Positions 14,188 through 22,934 are shown, counted from the stretch's first letter. The stretch is DNA of 39,085 nucleotides from Acidobacteriota bacterium (GCA_003158745.1 PMLC01000041.1:38848-77932); one strand, 5' to 3'. Program-made: numbers and translations. The notes: generated by a model from the sequence alone, not told the origin.

Positions 14188-17037
14188 CTATCGGTACGCG
14201 AACAACATCGCGTAGATGATCCAGACTACGATGAGGAACCCCAGGCTCAGCGCCGTCCACCCGAACAGCCGCACGGCCTTGATCACCACCGGCTGGTACG
14301 GCTCGCGGAGGTGCTCTTCGAGCGTTCCCGCGGCCACCTGCGCCTCGTACTCGGCGGGCTTGTCGCGCCTGAACTCCTCGACCGGCATGCGGCCCGTGAA
14401 CACCACGATGTCCATCGGGAACTTCTCCGGCCGCAGGTGGGTGTTGAAGAAGTGCACGGTGAAGATGAAACCGACGGCGAGGAGCGCCTCATCGCTGTGG
14501 ATGATCGTCGCGACGTTGATCAACCACCCCGGGAGAAGCCGCGTAAACGCCTCGGGAAACCAGAGCATGAGGCCGGTGAATCCGATCACGAAGATGCCCC
14601 AGAACACCGCGAAGTAGTCGAACTTCTCCCAGTACGTCCACCGGCCGTACTGCGGACGCGGCCCGCGGCCCATGAACCACTTGAGGGAGCCCCAGAGATC
14701 CTTCGCGTCCTTCCACGTGGGCAGCATCGTATTGGGGCCCGTGACCATCTGCCTCCACGCGAGCCCCTCGCTCTTCTTGCGGCGCAGGAGGTCCCAGATG
14801 TGCGTCACGAAGATCCCGAACATCAGGCAGGCTGCCGTGCGGTGGATATACCCCGCCGTCTCGAACCCGCCGAAGAAGCGCGAGAGCGTCACGGCCCAGC
14901 CGCTGTACGAGAACTTGAGCGTCATCCCCGTCAGCGCCAGGGTGATGAAGCTCACGATCATCGCGATATGAAGCAGGCGGTTGACCCGCGAAAACCGCAC
15001 GTACTGCAGAGCTTTCGGGTCGTGCACGGTCTCGTCGCGATTGAGCTCGCGCCGCATCTGGACGGCGCGGGGGAGCCACATCAGCGTGTGCGTGCCGCCC
15101 ACGATGAACGTCCCGATCAGGAGGCTCGTCATCCCCCAGAACGTCCAGAAAAGCCACGGGTACTTCGCCGGGTCGTGGTGCGTGGCATGCGTGAGGTAGC
15201 CGGCAAAACGCCGTGTCGCGCCCGCGTGACACTTCTGGCACGTCGAGATCACGTTCTCGCGGGACAGGTGCGAGCGCGGGTCCGAGGGCGGCAGGATGTC
15301 GTGCGAGCCGTGGCAGTCGTAGCACTTCGCGGTCTTCGCGTACCCCAGCTGCGAGACCTTGCCGTGATAGGTTTCGAAGTAGGTCTTCGTCACCTGCTCG
15401 TGGCATTTGCCGCAGGTCGTCGTGATCGCCAGCTTGAACCCGAGCGTGTCGGCCCGCCGGATGGTGTGGGCGGTGTGGCAGTCGCTGCACACCGGCAGCG
15501 GCTTCTTTGAGTGCGAGACCTTGACGGAGTGGATGCTCCGCTCGAACGACTGCTCGATCCCGTTGTGGCAGCGTCCGCAGGTGGCCGGCAGGTTGGCGTT
15601 GTTGACGCTCGAGGCGGGGTCGTCGTGCGGGAGGATCGCGTGTGATGTGTGGCAGTCGGTGCACATCGCGGTCACCAGGAGTCCGCTCTTGAGAAGACCC
15701 TTGCCGTGGATGCTCTCCGAGTAGTGCTCGATGATCTGGTGCTCGGTCCCCGTGTAGCGGACGGCCGCTCTCTGGCCCTCGCGGTGGCAGCGGGCGCACA
15801 GCTCCGGCACGTTGCGCGAGAACGTCGGCGAGGCCGGGTCCTTGCGTCCCCTGGTGCCGTGGGCACCGTGGCACTCGCGGCAGGTCGGCGCGTTGGAGTC
15901 GCCCTTCGCCTGCAGCTGGCCGTGCACGCTCTTCGCGTACTGCTGCGCCGGGTCGGCGTGACAGGCGGCGCAATCCACCTTGTGCGTGATGGTGGCGCAC
16001 GCCCGCATGAGCGACGGCCGCACCTCGCTGTGGCACTGGCTGCAGCTGCGGGTGGCGTGCCGGGAACCTGCCAGCTCGGCAGCGTCCACCCACAGCGAGC
16101 GGCCGTCGGACGACGCTTTGATGTCCTTGCGGGCGTGGCACGTGAGGCAGTCCTGGTCCGCCATCCCCTGCTCGTAGAAAACCTTCCGTATCTTGTGAGG
16201 CTGGTGGCAGTCCGGGCACGCCGGCAGGACGTTGGCTTCCTTCTCCCAAAGCTCGCCTTTGATGATCTTGCGGTGCACCGCCTCGATCGCCGAATGGCAC
16301 TTGGTGCACGTGCCGGCGATGTTCTTCCGCGAGATCGACGACCGCGGGTCGGTGTGGGGCAGCACCAGGTGGGGGGTGTGGCAGGACACGCACGTCGCGG
16401 CGACCGTCAGCCCCTTCTTGAGGAGAGCCTCACCGTGAATCGACTCTGAGAAGTTCTCGAAGATCCGGTCCTGGGGGATGTCGAAGTGCCTTTGGACCGG
16501 CGAGCCCTCGTGGTGGCACCTCCCACACAGGAACGGGATCTTGGCCGGCGCCACCGGCGAGCGCGGATCCCTGGCCAGAACGATATCGTGTCCCCGCCCG
16601 TGACAGTCCCCGCACTTCGGCGCGACCGCTTCGCCGCGAGCCTCCGCCCGCCCGTGCAGCCCCGCGGCGTGATCCCCAGCCTCTTTGCCGTGGCACGCGG
16701 CGCAGGTCGGCTTCTGCAATGTCTCGGCGTGAGGGAACTCGGCTCCCGTGAGATCCACATGGCAGCCGATGCAGGGGACCTTGCCATGCGCCCCCGTCGC
16801 GAACTTCTTCTCGTCCACGAAAAGCGACACGGTCTTGCCGGCGCGCTTCTTCGAGAGGTCCTTGTCGGCGTGACAGATGAAGCAGTCGCCGTTCTCTTGC
16901 GCCACGACCCGCGCGGGCACGAGCGCCAGTGCGAAGGCAGCCGCGACCGACGTAAGCAACTTCAGCGCGAGGGCCGCTGAGGCCTTCCGCGCGGGGCCTT
17001 CCACGTGGTGTCGGCGGGTCTTGGAAATCCCTGACAT
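14188..17037 (-). CDS. 19-haem cytochrome c fused to a cytochrome b membrane domain (CbcL-like quinone/periplasm electron conduit)
   Basis: A 949-aa fusion. After a signal sequence (basic start, then ALALKLLTSVAAAFALALV), residues about 51-604 carry 19 CxxCH c-type haem motifs, from CFICH to CQKCH. Residues about 625-949 hold six hydrophobic segments with histidines suited to b-haem ligation (RLLHIAMI, YIHRTA, FVTHIWDLL, IIHSDEALL, VHFFNTHLRP). This is the architecture of Geobacter CbcL, an inner-membrane menaquinol oxidase feeding extracellular electron transfer; CbcL has nine c-haems, so this protein has about twice as many. Internal duplication is visible: SESIHGEALLKKGL...CVSCHTPH and SESIHGKGLLKSGL...CTDCHTSH. 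I chose the ATG at 17037 because the best promoter would start the mRNA near 17051, beyond the GTG at 17076. No outer-membrane partner is encoded nearby. Confidence 0.9.
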   Translation of the reverse strand: MSGISKTRRHHVEGPARKASAALALKLLTSVAAAFALALVPARVVAQENGDCFICHADKDLSKKRAGKTVSLFVDEKKFATGAHGKVPCIGCHVDLTGAEFPHAETLQKPTCAACHGKEAGDHAAGLHGRAEARGEAVAPKCGDCHGRGHDIVLARDPRSPVAPAKIPFLCGRCHHEGSPVQRHFDIPQDRIFENFSESIHGEALLKKGLTVAATCVSCHTPHLVLPHTDPRSSISRKNIAGTCTKCHSAIEAVHRKIIKGELWEKEANVLPACPDCHQPHKIRKVFYEQGMADQDCLTCHARKDIKASSDGRSLWVDAAELAGSRHATRSCSQCHSEVRPSLMRACATITHKVDCAACHADPAQQYAKSVHGQLQAKGDSNAPTCRECHGAHGTRGRKDPASPTFSRNVPELCARCHREGQRAAVRYTGTEHQIIEHYSESIHGKGLLKSGLLVTAMCTDCHTSHAILPHDDPASSVNNANLPATCGRCHNGIEQSFERSIHSVKVSHSKKPLPVCSDCHTAHTIRRADTLGFKLAITTTCGKCHEQVTKTYFETYHGKVSQLGYAKTAKCYDCHGSHDILPPSDPRSHLSRENVISTCQKCHAGATRRFAGYLTHATHHDPAKYPWLFWTFWGMTSLLIGTFIVGGTHTLMWLPRAVQMRRELNRDETVHDPKALQYVRFSRVNRLLHIAMIVSFITLALTGMTLKFSYSGWAVTLSRFFGGFETAGYIHRTAACLMFGIFVTHIWDLLRRKKSEGLAWRQMVTGPNTMLPTWKDAKDLWGSLKWFMGRGPRPQYGRWTYWEKFDYFAVFWGIFVIGFTGLMLWFPEAFTRLLPGWLINVATIIHSDEALLAVGFIFTVHFFNTHLRPEKFPMDIVVFTGRMPVEEFRRDKPAEYEAQVAAGTLEEHLREPYQPVVIKAVRLFGWTALSLGFLIVVWIIYAMLFAYR

Positions 17038-17057
17038 ATCCCCCCAACTGCCACCGG

Positions 17058-17086
17058 AGCGTACGGTTATCGCCACATCCTGTCAA
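17058..17086 (-). promoter_or_regulatory. Promoter of the multihaem cytochrome gene
   Basis: On the minus strand TTGACA (17081-17086), a 17-base spacer, then TACGCT (17058-17063). The mRNA would start near 17051, giving a leader of about 14 bases that contains GGGGGGAT before the ATG at 17037. Confidence 0.5.
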
Positions 17087-17114
17087 GGCCACTAACATCT
17101 CATTTCCAAGCACA

Positions 17115-17126
17115 GTTGGCGCCAAC
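17115..17126. promoter_or_regulatory. Perfect 12-bp palindrome GTTGGCGCCAAC, possible operator
   Basis: The palindrome lies in the 212-base divergent region between the multihaem cytochrome and the Mo-hydroxylase operon, about 30 bases upstream of the cytochrome -35. A dimeric regulator bound here could act on both directions. The bound factor is unknown. Confidence 0.4.
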
Positions 17127-17249
17127 CGCATGGGTCCAATTCAGCGACGAACCTGATCTGTACCCCCAGAGTACGATTCGCAGCTAGAATCCACTGGGAG
17201 TCAGTTTGCCACAGACCTTTCGCAATTCTCGCACCTCAAGGAGGTTCTG

Positions 17250-17879
17250 ATGGGTGGAAAAAAGGATGACAACGAAAGACGCTCCTCTCGTGGCGTGACG
17301 CGGCGCGGCTTCTTCACGGCGGTCGGGGCCGGAGCCGTTGGTGCCGCGGCCATCGGCCGCGCCCAGGCCCCGGGGGAGGCGGCGATCGCCACCGCGGGAG
17401 AGCCCGCGAAGGTCGCATTGCGCATCAACGGGCGTGCGTATCGCCTGCTCGTCGAGCCGCGTTGGACCCTGCTCTTCGTCCTGCGCGAGAGGCTCGGACT
17501 CTCCGGCGCGAAAGCCGGGTGCGAGCGCGGCGAGTGCGGCACCTGCACCGTTCTCATCGACGGCGTGCCCCGGTATGCGTGCACGACGTTGGCCGTCGAA
17601 GCCGAGGGCCACGAGATCACGACACTCGAAGGGCTCATGAACGGGGACAAGCTCGGGCCGGTGCAGCAGGCGTTCCTCGAGGAGGACGCGCTCCAGTGCG
17701 GGTACTGCACCCCGGGTCAGATCATGGCCGCCGAGGGCCTGCTGCGCGCAAACCCTCGGCCAACGCTCGATGAGATCCGCACCGGGATGAGCGGGAACCT
17801 GTGTCGGTGCGGGGCGTACACCCACATCTTCAAGGCCGTGCAAAAGGCCTCCGAACTCAAGAAGGCCGGCGGGAGGTAA
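17250..17879 (+). CDS. Tat-exported [2Fe-2S] subunit of a xanthine dehydrogenase-family Mo hydroxylase (PaoA-like)
   Basis: A 209-aa small subunit carrying two [2Fe-2S] clusters that pass electrons from the Mo centre to FAD. The N-terminus has a twin-arginine signal (GVTRRGFFTAVGAGAVG). Next is the ferredoxin-like domain with CERGECGTC and a distal YAC, and then the helical domain with CGYCTPGQ and LCRCG. The Tat signal places the complex in the periplasm, as for E. coli PaoABC; the Mo and FAD subunits lack signals and would be carried along. It starts a three-gene operon, with the Mo subunit ATG three bases after its stop and GGGAGG across the junction. A -10-like TAGAAT (17185-17190) lies upstream without a clear -35. 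The substrate is probably an aldehyde, but that is inferred from the PaoABC resemblance. Confidence 0.93.
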   Translation: MGGKKDDNERRSSRGVTRRGFFTAVGAGAVGAAAIGRAQAPGEAAIATAGEPAKVALRINGRAYRLLVEPRWTLLFVLRERLGLSGAKAGCERGECGTCTVLIDGVPRYACTTLAVEAEGHEITTLEGLMNGDKLGPVQQAFLEEDALQCGYCTPGQIMAAEGLLRANPRPTLDEIRTGMSGNLCRCGAYTHIFKAVQKASELKKAGGR

Positions 17880-17882
17880 GCC

Positions 17883-20192
17883 ATGAGACCACCCGAACTC
17901 TATTTCATTGACGGCGCCCTCCCCGAGACCCCTGCTCCCGACGACCGCCCCGAGCCCTGGACCGAGACGCGCGTCGTCGGCTCGCGCCGCACCCGCATCG
18001 ATGGCTTCGACCGCGTAAGCGGCGCGGCTGTGTACCCCTCCGACGTGCTCTTGCCCGGCATGCTTTACGCCGCGGTGCTGCGCTGCCCCCATCCCCAAGC
18101 ACGCGTCAAGAAGGTCGACACCTCCGCCGCGGCGAAGATGCCCGGTGTGCGCGCCGTGATCACCGGCGCGACGCCCGCCGCGGACCTGCGCTGGTATTAC
18201 AGCCGGACGGTGTTCACCAAGCTGTTCGATCCGGCCTGCCGGTTCGAGAGCGAGGCGGTGGCGGCGGTCGCCGCGGACACGCCCCAGCTCGCGTGGGACG
18301 CGGTGCGTGCGATCAACGTGGAGTACGAGGTGCTGCCCTTCGTGGTGGACGAACGCGCCGCGCTCGCGGCAGGCGCCCCACCGGTCCACGACGGCGGCAA
18401 CCGAGTCGCCGAGCCCGAGAAGTACAGCCGCGGCGATGTCGCCAAGGGCTTTGCGGAGGCCAACACGGTGCTGGAAGCGAGCTACCGCACCGCGACCGAG
18501 ATTCACTGCCCCACCGAGCCGCACGGCTGCGTGGCCCGGTGGGACGGGCCGCGCTTGACGATCTGGGAATCCACGCAGGGCGTGTACCCGGTCCAGCAGC
18601 GCGTGGCGACGTCGCTCGAGATGCCCCTCGCAAACGTCCGGGTGATCGGCAGCTACATGGGCGGTGGGTTCGGCTCCAAGCTGCAAGCCGACAAGTACAA
18701 CCTCATCGCGGCCGCCCTCGCAAAGCTCACAGCGAGGCCGGTCAAGCTCTTCCTGACCCGCGAGGAGACGTTCCTGTGCGTCGGCAACCGCCCGGCGGCC
18801 AACATGAAGCTCAAGGCGGGCGTCAGGAAGGACGGCACCCTCACGGCCCTGGAGCTCACCGTGCTCGGTACCGGCGGCGCCTACCCGGCCGGAGGGACGT
18901 CGCTCGTGGACTGGCTCGTGCGCGACCTCTACACCTGCCCCAACGTGCGCACCGAGTCTACGGACGTGTACACCAACGCCGGGCCGGCGAGGGCGTTCCG
19001 CGCGCCCGGCCACCCGCAGGGGGCCTGGGCGCTCGAGCAGATGATGGACGCGCTGGCGGAGGCGATCGGGATAGACCCCGTGGATCTCCGGCTCAAGAAC
19101 ATCTCCACCGTCAGCCAGGCGCGGGAGGGCCAGCCGCCGTACACGACGACCGGCCTCGAACGTTGCCTCACCGAGGGCGCAAAGGCGTTCGGTTGGCACG
19201 AGGCGAGGAAGAGGCCCAAGGGCAACGGGCCGGTCCGGCGCGGCGTCGGCATGGCCGCCGGCCTGTGGATCGCCGGCAGCGGCGGTCCCCCGTCGACGGT
19301 GGTCGTGAAGCTCTTCGCCGACGGCAGCGCCAACCTCAACATGGGCGCGTCGGACATCGGCACCGGCACCAAGACGGTGATGGCGATGGTGGTCTCCGAG
19401 GAGCTGGGGGTGCCGCTCGAGAAGATCCAGATCGAGAACGCAGACACCGGCACGACCCAGTACGCGACCGCGTCGGGCGGCAGCAAAACGGTTCCGACGG
19501 AGGCTCCTGCGGTGCGCGACGCGGCGCTCAAGGTGAAGAGGCAGCTCCTCGAGATCGCCGCTGAGGAGCTCAAGGCTCCGGTGAACGAGCTGCAGATCGA
19601 CGGCGAAGCGGTCGTCTCGCGCCGCGACCCCAAGGTCCGGAAGAAGATTTCGGAGCTCGACGGGGTGCGGCGGCGCGGGCTGGTCCTCGGCGTTGGGACG
19701 CGCGGGCCCAACCCCGAGAAGAAGGCCGTCGACCCATTCGTGGCGCAATTTTGCGAGGTCGAGGTCAACGAGCGGACCGGCGAGGTCAAGGTGTTGCGCT
19801 TCCTCTCGGCGAACGACAGCGGTCGGGTGATGAACCGGCTGACGTACGACGGCCAGGTGATCGGCGGCGTAACGATGGGCCTCGGGCTCGCGCTCACCGA
19901 GCAACGCGTCCTGGACCGTCAGACCGGCAAGATGGTCAACCGCAACTGGCACGACTACAAGGTCCCCACAGCAATGGACGTGCCGCCGGAGATCGCGTCC
20001 CTGCCCATCGAGGTCCCGGACAACGAGGCCAACATCTCGGGCGCCAAGGGCCTCGGCGAGCCGGTCACGATTCCGACCGCCGCGGCTGTCGCCAACGCCG
20101 TCTACGATGCGACCGGCGTTCGGGTGACGGAGTCGCCGATCAGCCCGATGCGGCTGGTCGCGCTGTTGGCCGGAAAGCGCGCGGGGAGGTGA
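17883..20192 (+). CDS. Molybdopterin-binding catalytic subunit of the Mo hydroxylase (PaoC-like)
   Basis: A 769-aa large subunit holding the molybdenum cofactor and active site. It carries the aldehyde oxidase/xanthine dehydrogenase a/b hammerhead domain at the N-terminus (VSGAAVYPSDVLLPGMLYAAVLRCPHP) and cofactor segments GSYMGGGFGSK, ARAFRAPGHPQG and SDIGTGTKT. Near the C-terminus GAKGLGEPVTIP supplies the catalytic glutamate (GEP). The length is typical of the periplasmic type. It has no signal peptide, so export would rely on the Tat signal of the preceding FeS subunit. The gene order FeS, Mo, FAD differs from E. coli paoABC (FeS, FAD, Mo). No XdhC/PaoD-type maturation chaperone gene is in the operon. 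Confidence 0.94.
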   Translation: MRPPELYFIDGALPETPAPDDRPEPWTETRVVGSRRTRIDGFDRVSGAAVYPSDVLLPGMLYAAVLRCPHPQARVKKVDTSAAAKMPGVRAVITGATPAADLRWYYSRTVFTKLFDPACRFESEAVAAVAADTPQLAWDAVRAINVEYEVLPFVVDERAALAAGAPPVHDGGNRVAEPEKYSRGDVAKGFAEANTVLEASYRTATEIHCPTEPHGCVARWDGPRLTIWESTQGVYPVQQRVATSLEMPLANVRVIGSYMGGGFGSKLQADKYNLIAAALAKLTARPVKLFLTREETFLCVGNRPAANMKLKAGVRKDGTLTALELTVLGTGGAYPAGGTSLVDWLVRDLYTCPNVRTESTDVYTNAGPARAFRAPGHPQGAWALEQMMDALAEAIGIDPVDLRLKNISTVSQAREGQPPYTTTGLERCLTEGAKAFGWHEARKRPKGNGPVRRGVGMAAGLWIAGSGGPPSTVVVKLFADGSANLNMGASDIGTGTKTVMAMVVSEELGVPLEKIQIENADTGTTQYATASGGSKTVPTEAPAVRDAALKVKRQLLEIAAEELKAPVNELQIDGEAVVSRRDPKVRKKISELDGVRRRGLVLGVGTRGPNPEKKAVDPFVAQFCEVEVNERTGEVKVLRFLSANDSGRVMNRLTYDGQVIGGVTMGLGLALTEQRVLDRQTGKMVNRNWHDYKVPTAMDVPPEIASLPIEVPDNEANISGAKGLGEPVTIPTAAAVANAVYDATGVRVTESPISPMRLVALLAGKRAGR

Positions 20193-20195
20193 GCG

Positions 20196-21164
20196 ATGCT
20201 GCCCAACTTCAACTACGTCAGACCCGCGACCCTCTCGGACGCCGTGCGCCAGCTCACTCCGAACGCCCGCGTTCATGCCGGCGGGACCGACCTTCTCGGC
20301 TGCCTGCGAGACGGGGTGTTCACCGCCGATACCCTCGTGAGCCTCTCGGCCATCGAGGAGCTTCGGGGCATCAGGCCCGCCCTTGACGGCGGCGTCGCGA
20401 TCGGGGCGATGACGACGCTCACCACCGTGGCGTCGGATTCCCGGATCGCCGAGCGCTACCCGGCCCTGTCGCGGGGCGTCACCGCGGCGGCAAGCCCGCA
20501 GTTGCGCAACCAGGGGACGATCGGCGGCAACATCTGCCAGCGCCCCCGCTGCTGGTACTACCGGGGGGAGTTTCAATGCGCGCGCAAGGGCGGCGAGAAG
20601 TGCTACGCCGCCGAAGGTGAGAACCAGTTCCACTGCGTCTTCGGCGGCGAGGTCTGCTTCTACGTCCACCCCTCGGACGCCGCCCCGGCGCTGGTCGCCC
20701 TCGAGGCCATGGTCAGGATCGTCGGGCCATCGGGAGCGCGCTCGGTGGCCGCCGACGCGTTCTTCGTCCTGCCCTCCAAGGACTACACGCGCGAGACCGT
20801 GCTGGGGCCCGGCGAGATCGTGACGGGGATCGTGCTGCCGGCTCAGCCGCGGGGGACGTACGGCACGTACCGCAAGGTGAGGGCGAGAGGGGCGTGGGAC
20901 TTCGCGCTCGCGGGTGCGGCCGTCGTGGCGACTATCGCCGAAGGTCGCGTTGGACGGGTCCGCATCGTGCTCTCCGGCGTGGCTCCGATTCCGTGGCGGG
21001 TGCCCGAGGCCGAGCGCGTGCTCGTGGGTCAACGCCTTTCGGCGAAGTCGGCGGCGAAGGCCGCGGCAGCGGCGGTCGAGGGTGCCGAGCCGCTGGCGCA
21101 GAACGCCTACAAGGTCGACATGCTTCGCGGCGCGGTTGAGGAGGCCCTGCTGGAGCTTGCGTGA
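20196..21164 (+). CDS. FAD-binding subunit of the Mo hydroxylase with an extra cysteine cluster (PaoB-like)
   Basis: A 322-aa FAD subunit of the CO dehydrogenase flavoprotein family. FAD-binding motifs are HAGGTDLLGCLRDG near the N-terminus and QLRNQGTIGGNICQ. Right after the latter comes an insertion with cysteines at about 114, 119, 128, 136, 147 and 154 (CQRPRCWYYRGEFQC...). This resembles the segment that binds an additional [4Fe-4S] cluster in E. coli PaoB. The start codon is three bases after the Mo subunit stop, with GGGGAGG just before. It is the last gene of the operon; the 173 bases to the convergent stress-protein gene hold only a weak palindrome, CAGCCGCGCGGCTG, at 21306-21319. 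Confidence 0.93.
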   Translation: MLPNFNYVRPATLSDAVRQLTPNARVHAGGTDLLGCLRDGVFTADTLVSLSAIEELRGIRPALDGGVAIGAMTTLTTVASDSRIAERYPALSRGVTAAASPQLRNQGTIGGNICQRPRCWYYRGEFQCARKGGEKCYAAEGENQFHCVFGGEVCFYVHPSDAAPALVALEAMVRIVGPSGARSVAADAFFVLPSKDYTRETVLGPGEIVTGIVLPAQPRGTYGTYRKVRARGAWDFALAGAAVVATIAEGRVGRVRIVLSGVAPIPWRVPEAERVLVGQRLSAKSAAKAAAAAVEGAEPLAQNAYKVDMLRGAVEEALLELA

Positions 21165-21337
21165 CGGGAACTCCTTGCGCCTAGAATGCCAAGCACTTGC
21201 CACCGGTGCTGCAGGCGAAATGTCAGCCACGCCGCCCGGTGAACCGCGCCAGCGGTCAACCCGCTACCGGCGTCGGGCGACCAGCCGTACGGCGTTCGGC
21301 GCACGCAGCCGCGCGGCTGAGCAAGGTGGCAGTTCGC

Positions 21338-21775
21338 TCAGACCTTTGGTTCCGTGTCGCCCGCGCGAACGACCAGCACGGAACAGTGTGCATGGTCGAC
21401 GACCTTGTCCGCGGAGGCGCCGAGAACGCGCCGTTTGAGGGCGGTGTGCGGATTGGTGCCGACGACGATGAGGTCGGCCCCGATCTCCTCGGCGTGACGG
21501 ACGATCGTGTCGCCGACCTTGCCGTAGTCCAGGTGGGCCTCGGCGGAAACACCCGCCTTGCGCAGCGTGGCGACCGCTTCCTCCAGTGCTGATTGGTAGT
21601 GGCGTCCCGCCTGTTCCTTCGCTTCCTCGACTTCGCTGACGGTCTCCGCGTACTCGGGAATGCGGCCCACCGCTAGGACCAGCACCTGTGCGCCGCCCGC
21701 GAGCCTGCCGGTGTGCTCGAGCGCCAGTTTTGCCCCCTCCGATCCGTCGTACGCCAGCACGATCTTGCTAAACAT
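21338..21775 (-). CDS. Universal stress protein, UspA family
   Basis: A 145-aa single-domain Usp (MFSKIVLAYDGSEGAKLALEH at the start, DLIVVGTNPHTALKRRVLG and CSVLVVRAG at the end). In the ATP-binding type the loop is G-x2-G-x9-G-S/T. Here it reads GTNPHTALKRRVLGAS, lacking the second glycine, so nucleotide binding is uncertain. The ATG overlaps the antiporter stop by eight bases, with GGGGAG upstream, indicating coupled translation and a likely role as a cytoplasmic regulator or sensor for that transporter. Confidence 0.93.
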   Translation of the reverse strand: MFSKIVLAYDGSEGAKLALEHTGRLAGGAQVLVLAVGRIPEYAETVSEVEEAKEQAGRHYQSALEEAVATLRKAGVSAEAHLDYGKVGDTIVRHAEEIGADLIVVGTNPHTALKRRVLGASADKVVDHAHCSVLVVRAGDTEPKV

Positions 21776-22934
21776 GGCGAGCTCCCCTCTTGCGACCAAA
21801 CGGGTTCTCCGTCTCCTGCGCATGCGGTGCGAAGAACGACTGCGCCACCAGCGTAGGCACAATCGCGGTGAGGATCACGACAACTACCAGTACAGAGTAT
21901 TGCTCCTTGGTGATGACCCCGTTGTTGAGGCCATACAGCGCCGCGATCGTCCCGAACGTGAGGCCGGTGCTCATCATCATCGTCGAGTAGAGGTTGACGC
22001 GCCGCGTGAAGCCCAGGACGCGGCCGACCGGCACAAGGCCGAGGAACTTCGCCCCGGTCTTCGCCGCGAAGAAGGCGGCCACCAGGCCGAGGCTCGCGAG
22101 CACGGCGCGCAGCGAAACCAGGCTCCCGGCCTTGAGGAAGTAGAAGGGCGTCAGCAGCGCGAAGGTGGTCGCCCTCATTCGCTTGATCAGCTCGCGGTTG
22201 CCGAGAAACGCGTCGGCCAGGACCATCCCTACCAGGTACGCGGGCAACACTCCTTCGCTACCGCCGCGCACTGCCAGAAGCGCCAGCCCCGCGAGCACGA
22301 GCAGCAGGTAGCGCACCTCGGGCTCGCTGGAATGGGCGTTGAGCTTTCGCAGGAGAAACGGGGTGATTCTCGGCAGGGTCGCCATCGCGACGGCGGTTGC
22401 GGCGACGAAGATCCAAAAGGTCGCGCCGAAGTTGGTGAACAACAGTCCAAGCGCAATCACGGTGCCGAGGTCGGTGACGAAGCACGCCGCCAGAATGAGC
22501 TTGCCCAGCGGCGTCTCGTTGAGGCCGGTCTCGACCATTACGGCGTACACAACAGCCACCGAGGTCGTCGACATGGCTAGCCCGGCGATCTGTGCGGCTC
22601 GCAGCCCCCACCCGAACACGAACTGCGCCAACATCCAGGCGAGCGCGAACGGCGCTGCGAAGCTGACGACGCCCAGCGCCAGGCTTGCCTTCCAGAACTT
22701 CTTGATGACTGCGCTTTCAAGCTCCGCGCCCGCCAGGAACGTCAGGACCAGCGCGCCGAGGCTCGCGAGGAAGTTGACCCAGGGTGTGATCTCAAGGTGA
22801 AAGGAGTTGCCTGCGGTGATCCCGACCACCAACTCCACGAGTGCAACCGAGATCCCGAGACGCCACGAGATCAGGCTGGCGAGGAACGCCAGTCCGAGCC
22901 AGATGATCACGCCGCTCCAGAGTTGTTCCACCAT
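21768..22934 (-). CDS. Monovalent cation:proton antiporter, CPA2/Kef-like membrane domain
   Basis: A 388-aa polytopic membrane protein with about 12 hydrophobic segments. It has CPA2 features: VVGITAGNSFHLEITPWV, LTFLAGAELE and LILAACFVTDLGTVIALGL, whose VTDLG carries the buried aspartate. PFYFLKAGSLVS matches the conserved F-F-x-x-x-G region. It ends soon after the last helix, without the TrkA-N/RCK domain of KefB/C, so regulation may come from the overlapping Usp. Exchange of Na+ or K+ for H+ is expected; the ion cannot be told. The ATG at 22934 has GGAGGT upstream; a GTG one codon on (22931) is also possible. Confidence 0.9.
   Translation of the reverse strand: MVEQLWSGVIIWLGLAFLASLISWRLGISVALVELVVGITAGNSFHLEITPWVNFLASLGALVLTFLAGAELESAVIKKFWKASLALGVVSFAAPFALAWMLAQFVFGWGLRAAQIAGLAMSTTSVAVVYAVMVETGLNETPLGKLILAACFVTDLGTVIALGLLFTNFGATFWIFVAATAVAMATLPRITPFLLRKLNAHSSEPEVRYLLLVLAGLALLAVRGGSEGVLPAYLVGMVLADAFLGNRELIKRMRATTFALLTPFYFLKAGSLVSLRAVLASLGLVAAFFAAKTGAKFLGLVPVGRVLGFTRRVNLYSTMMMSTGLTFGTIAALYGLNNGVITKEQYSVLVVVVILTAIVPTLVAQSFFAPHAQETENPFGRKRGARHV

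Noticed and set aside
21178-21190. Promoter-like TAGAAT after the FAD subunit gene
   Set aside because: The best upstream hexamer is 19 bases away and no gene follows on the plus strand; it runs into the convergent Usp gene.
17184-21230. A 1348-codon minus-strand frame opposite the Mo hydroxylase operon
   Set aside because: The plus-strand genes carry complete family motifs. The antisense translation is low-complexity and Arg/His-rich with no recognisable domain.
21306-21319. Palindrome CAGCCGCGCGGCTG as a terminator for convergent operons
   Set aside because: The loop would be too small and no U-run follows on either strand.
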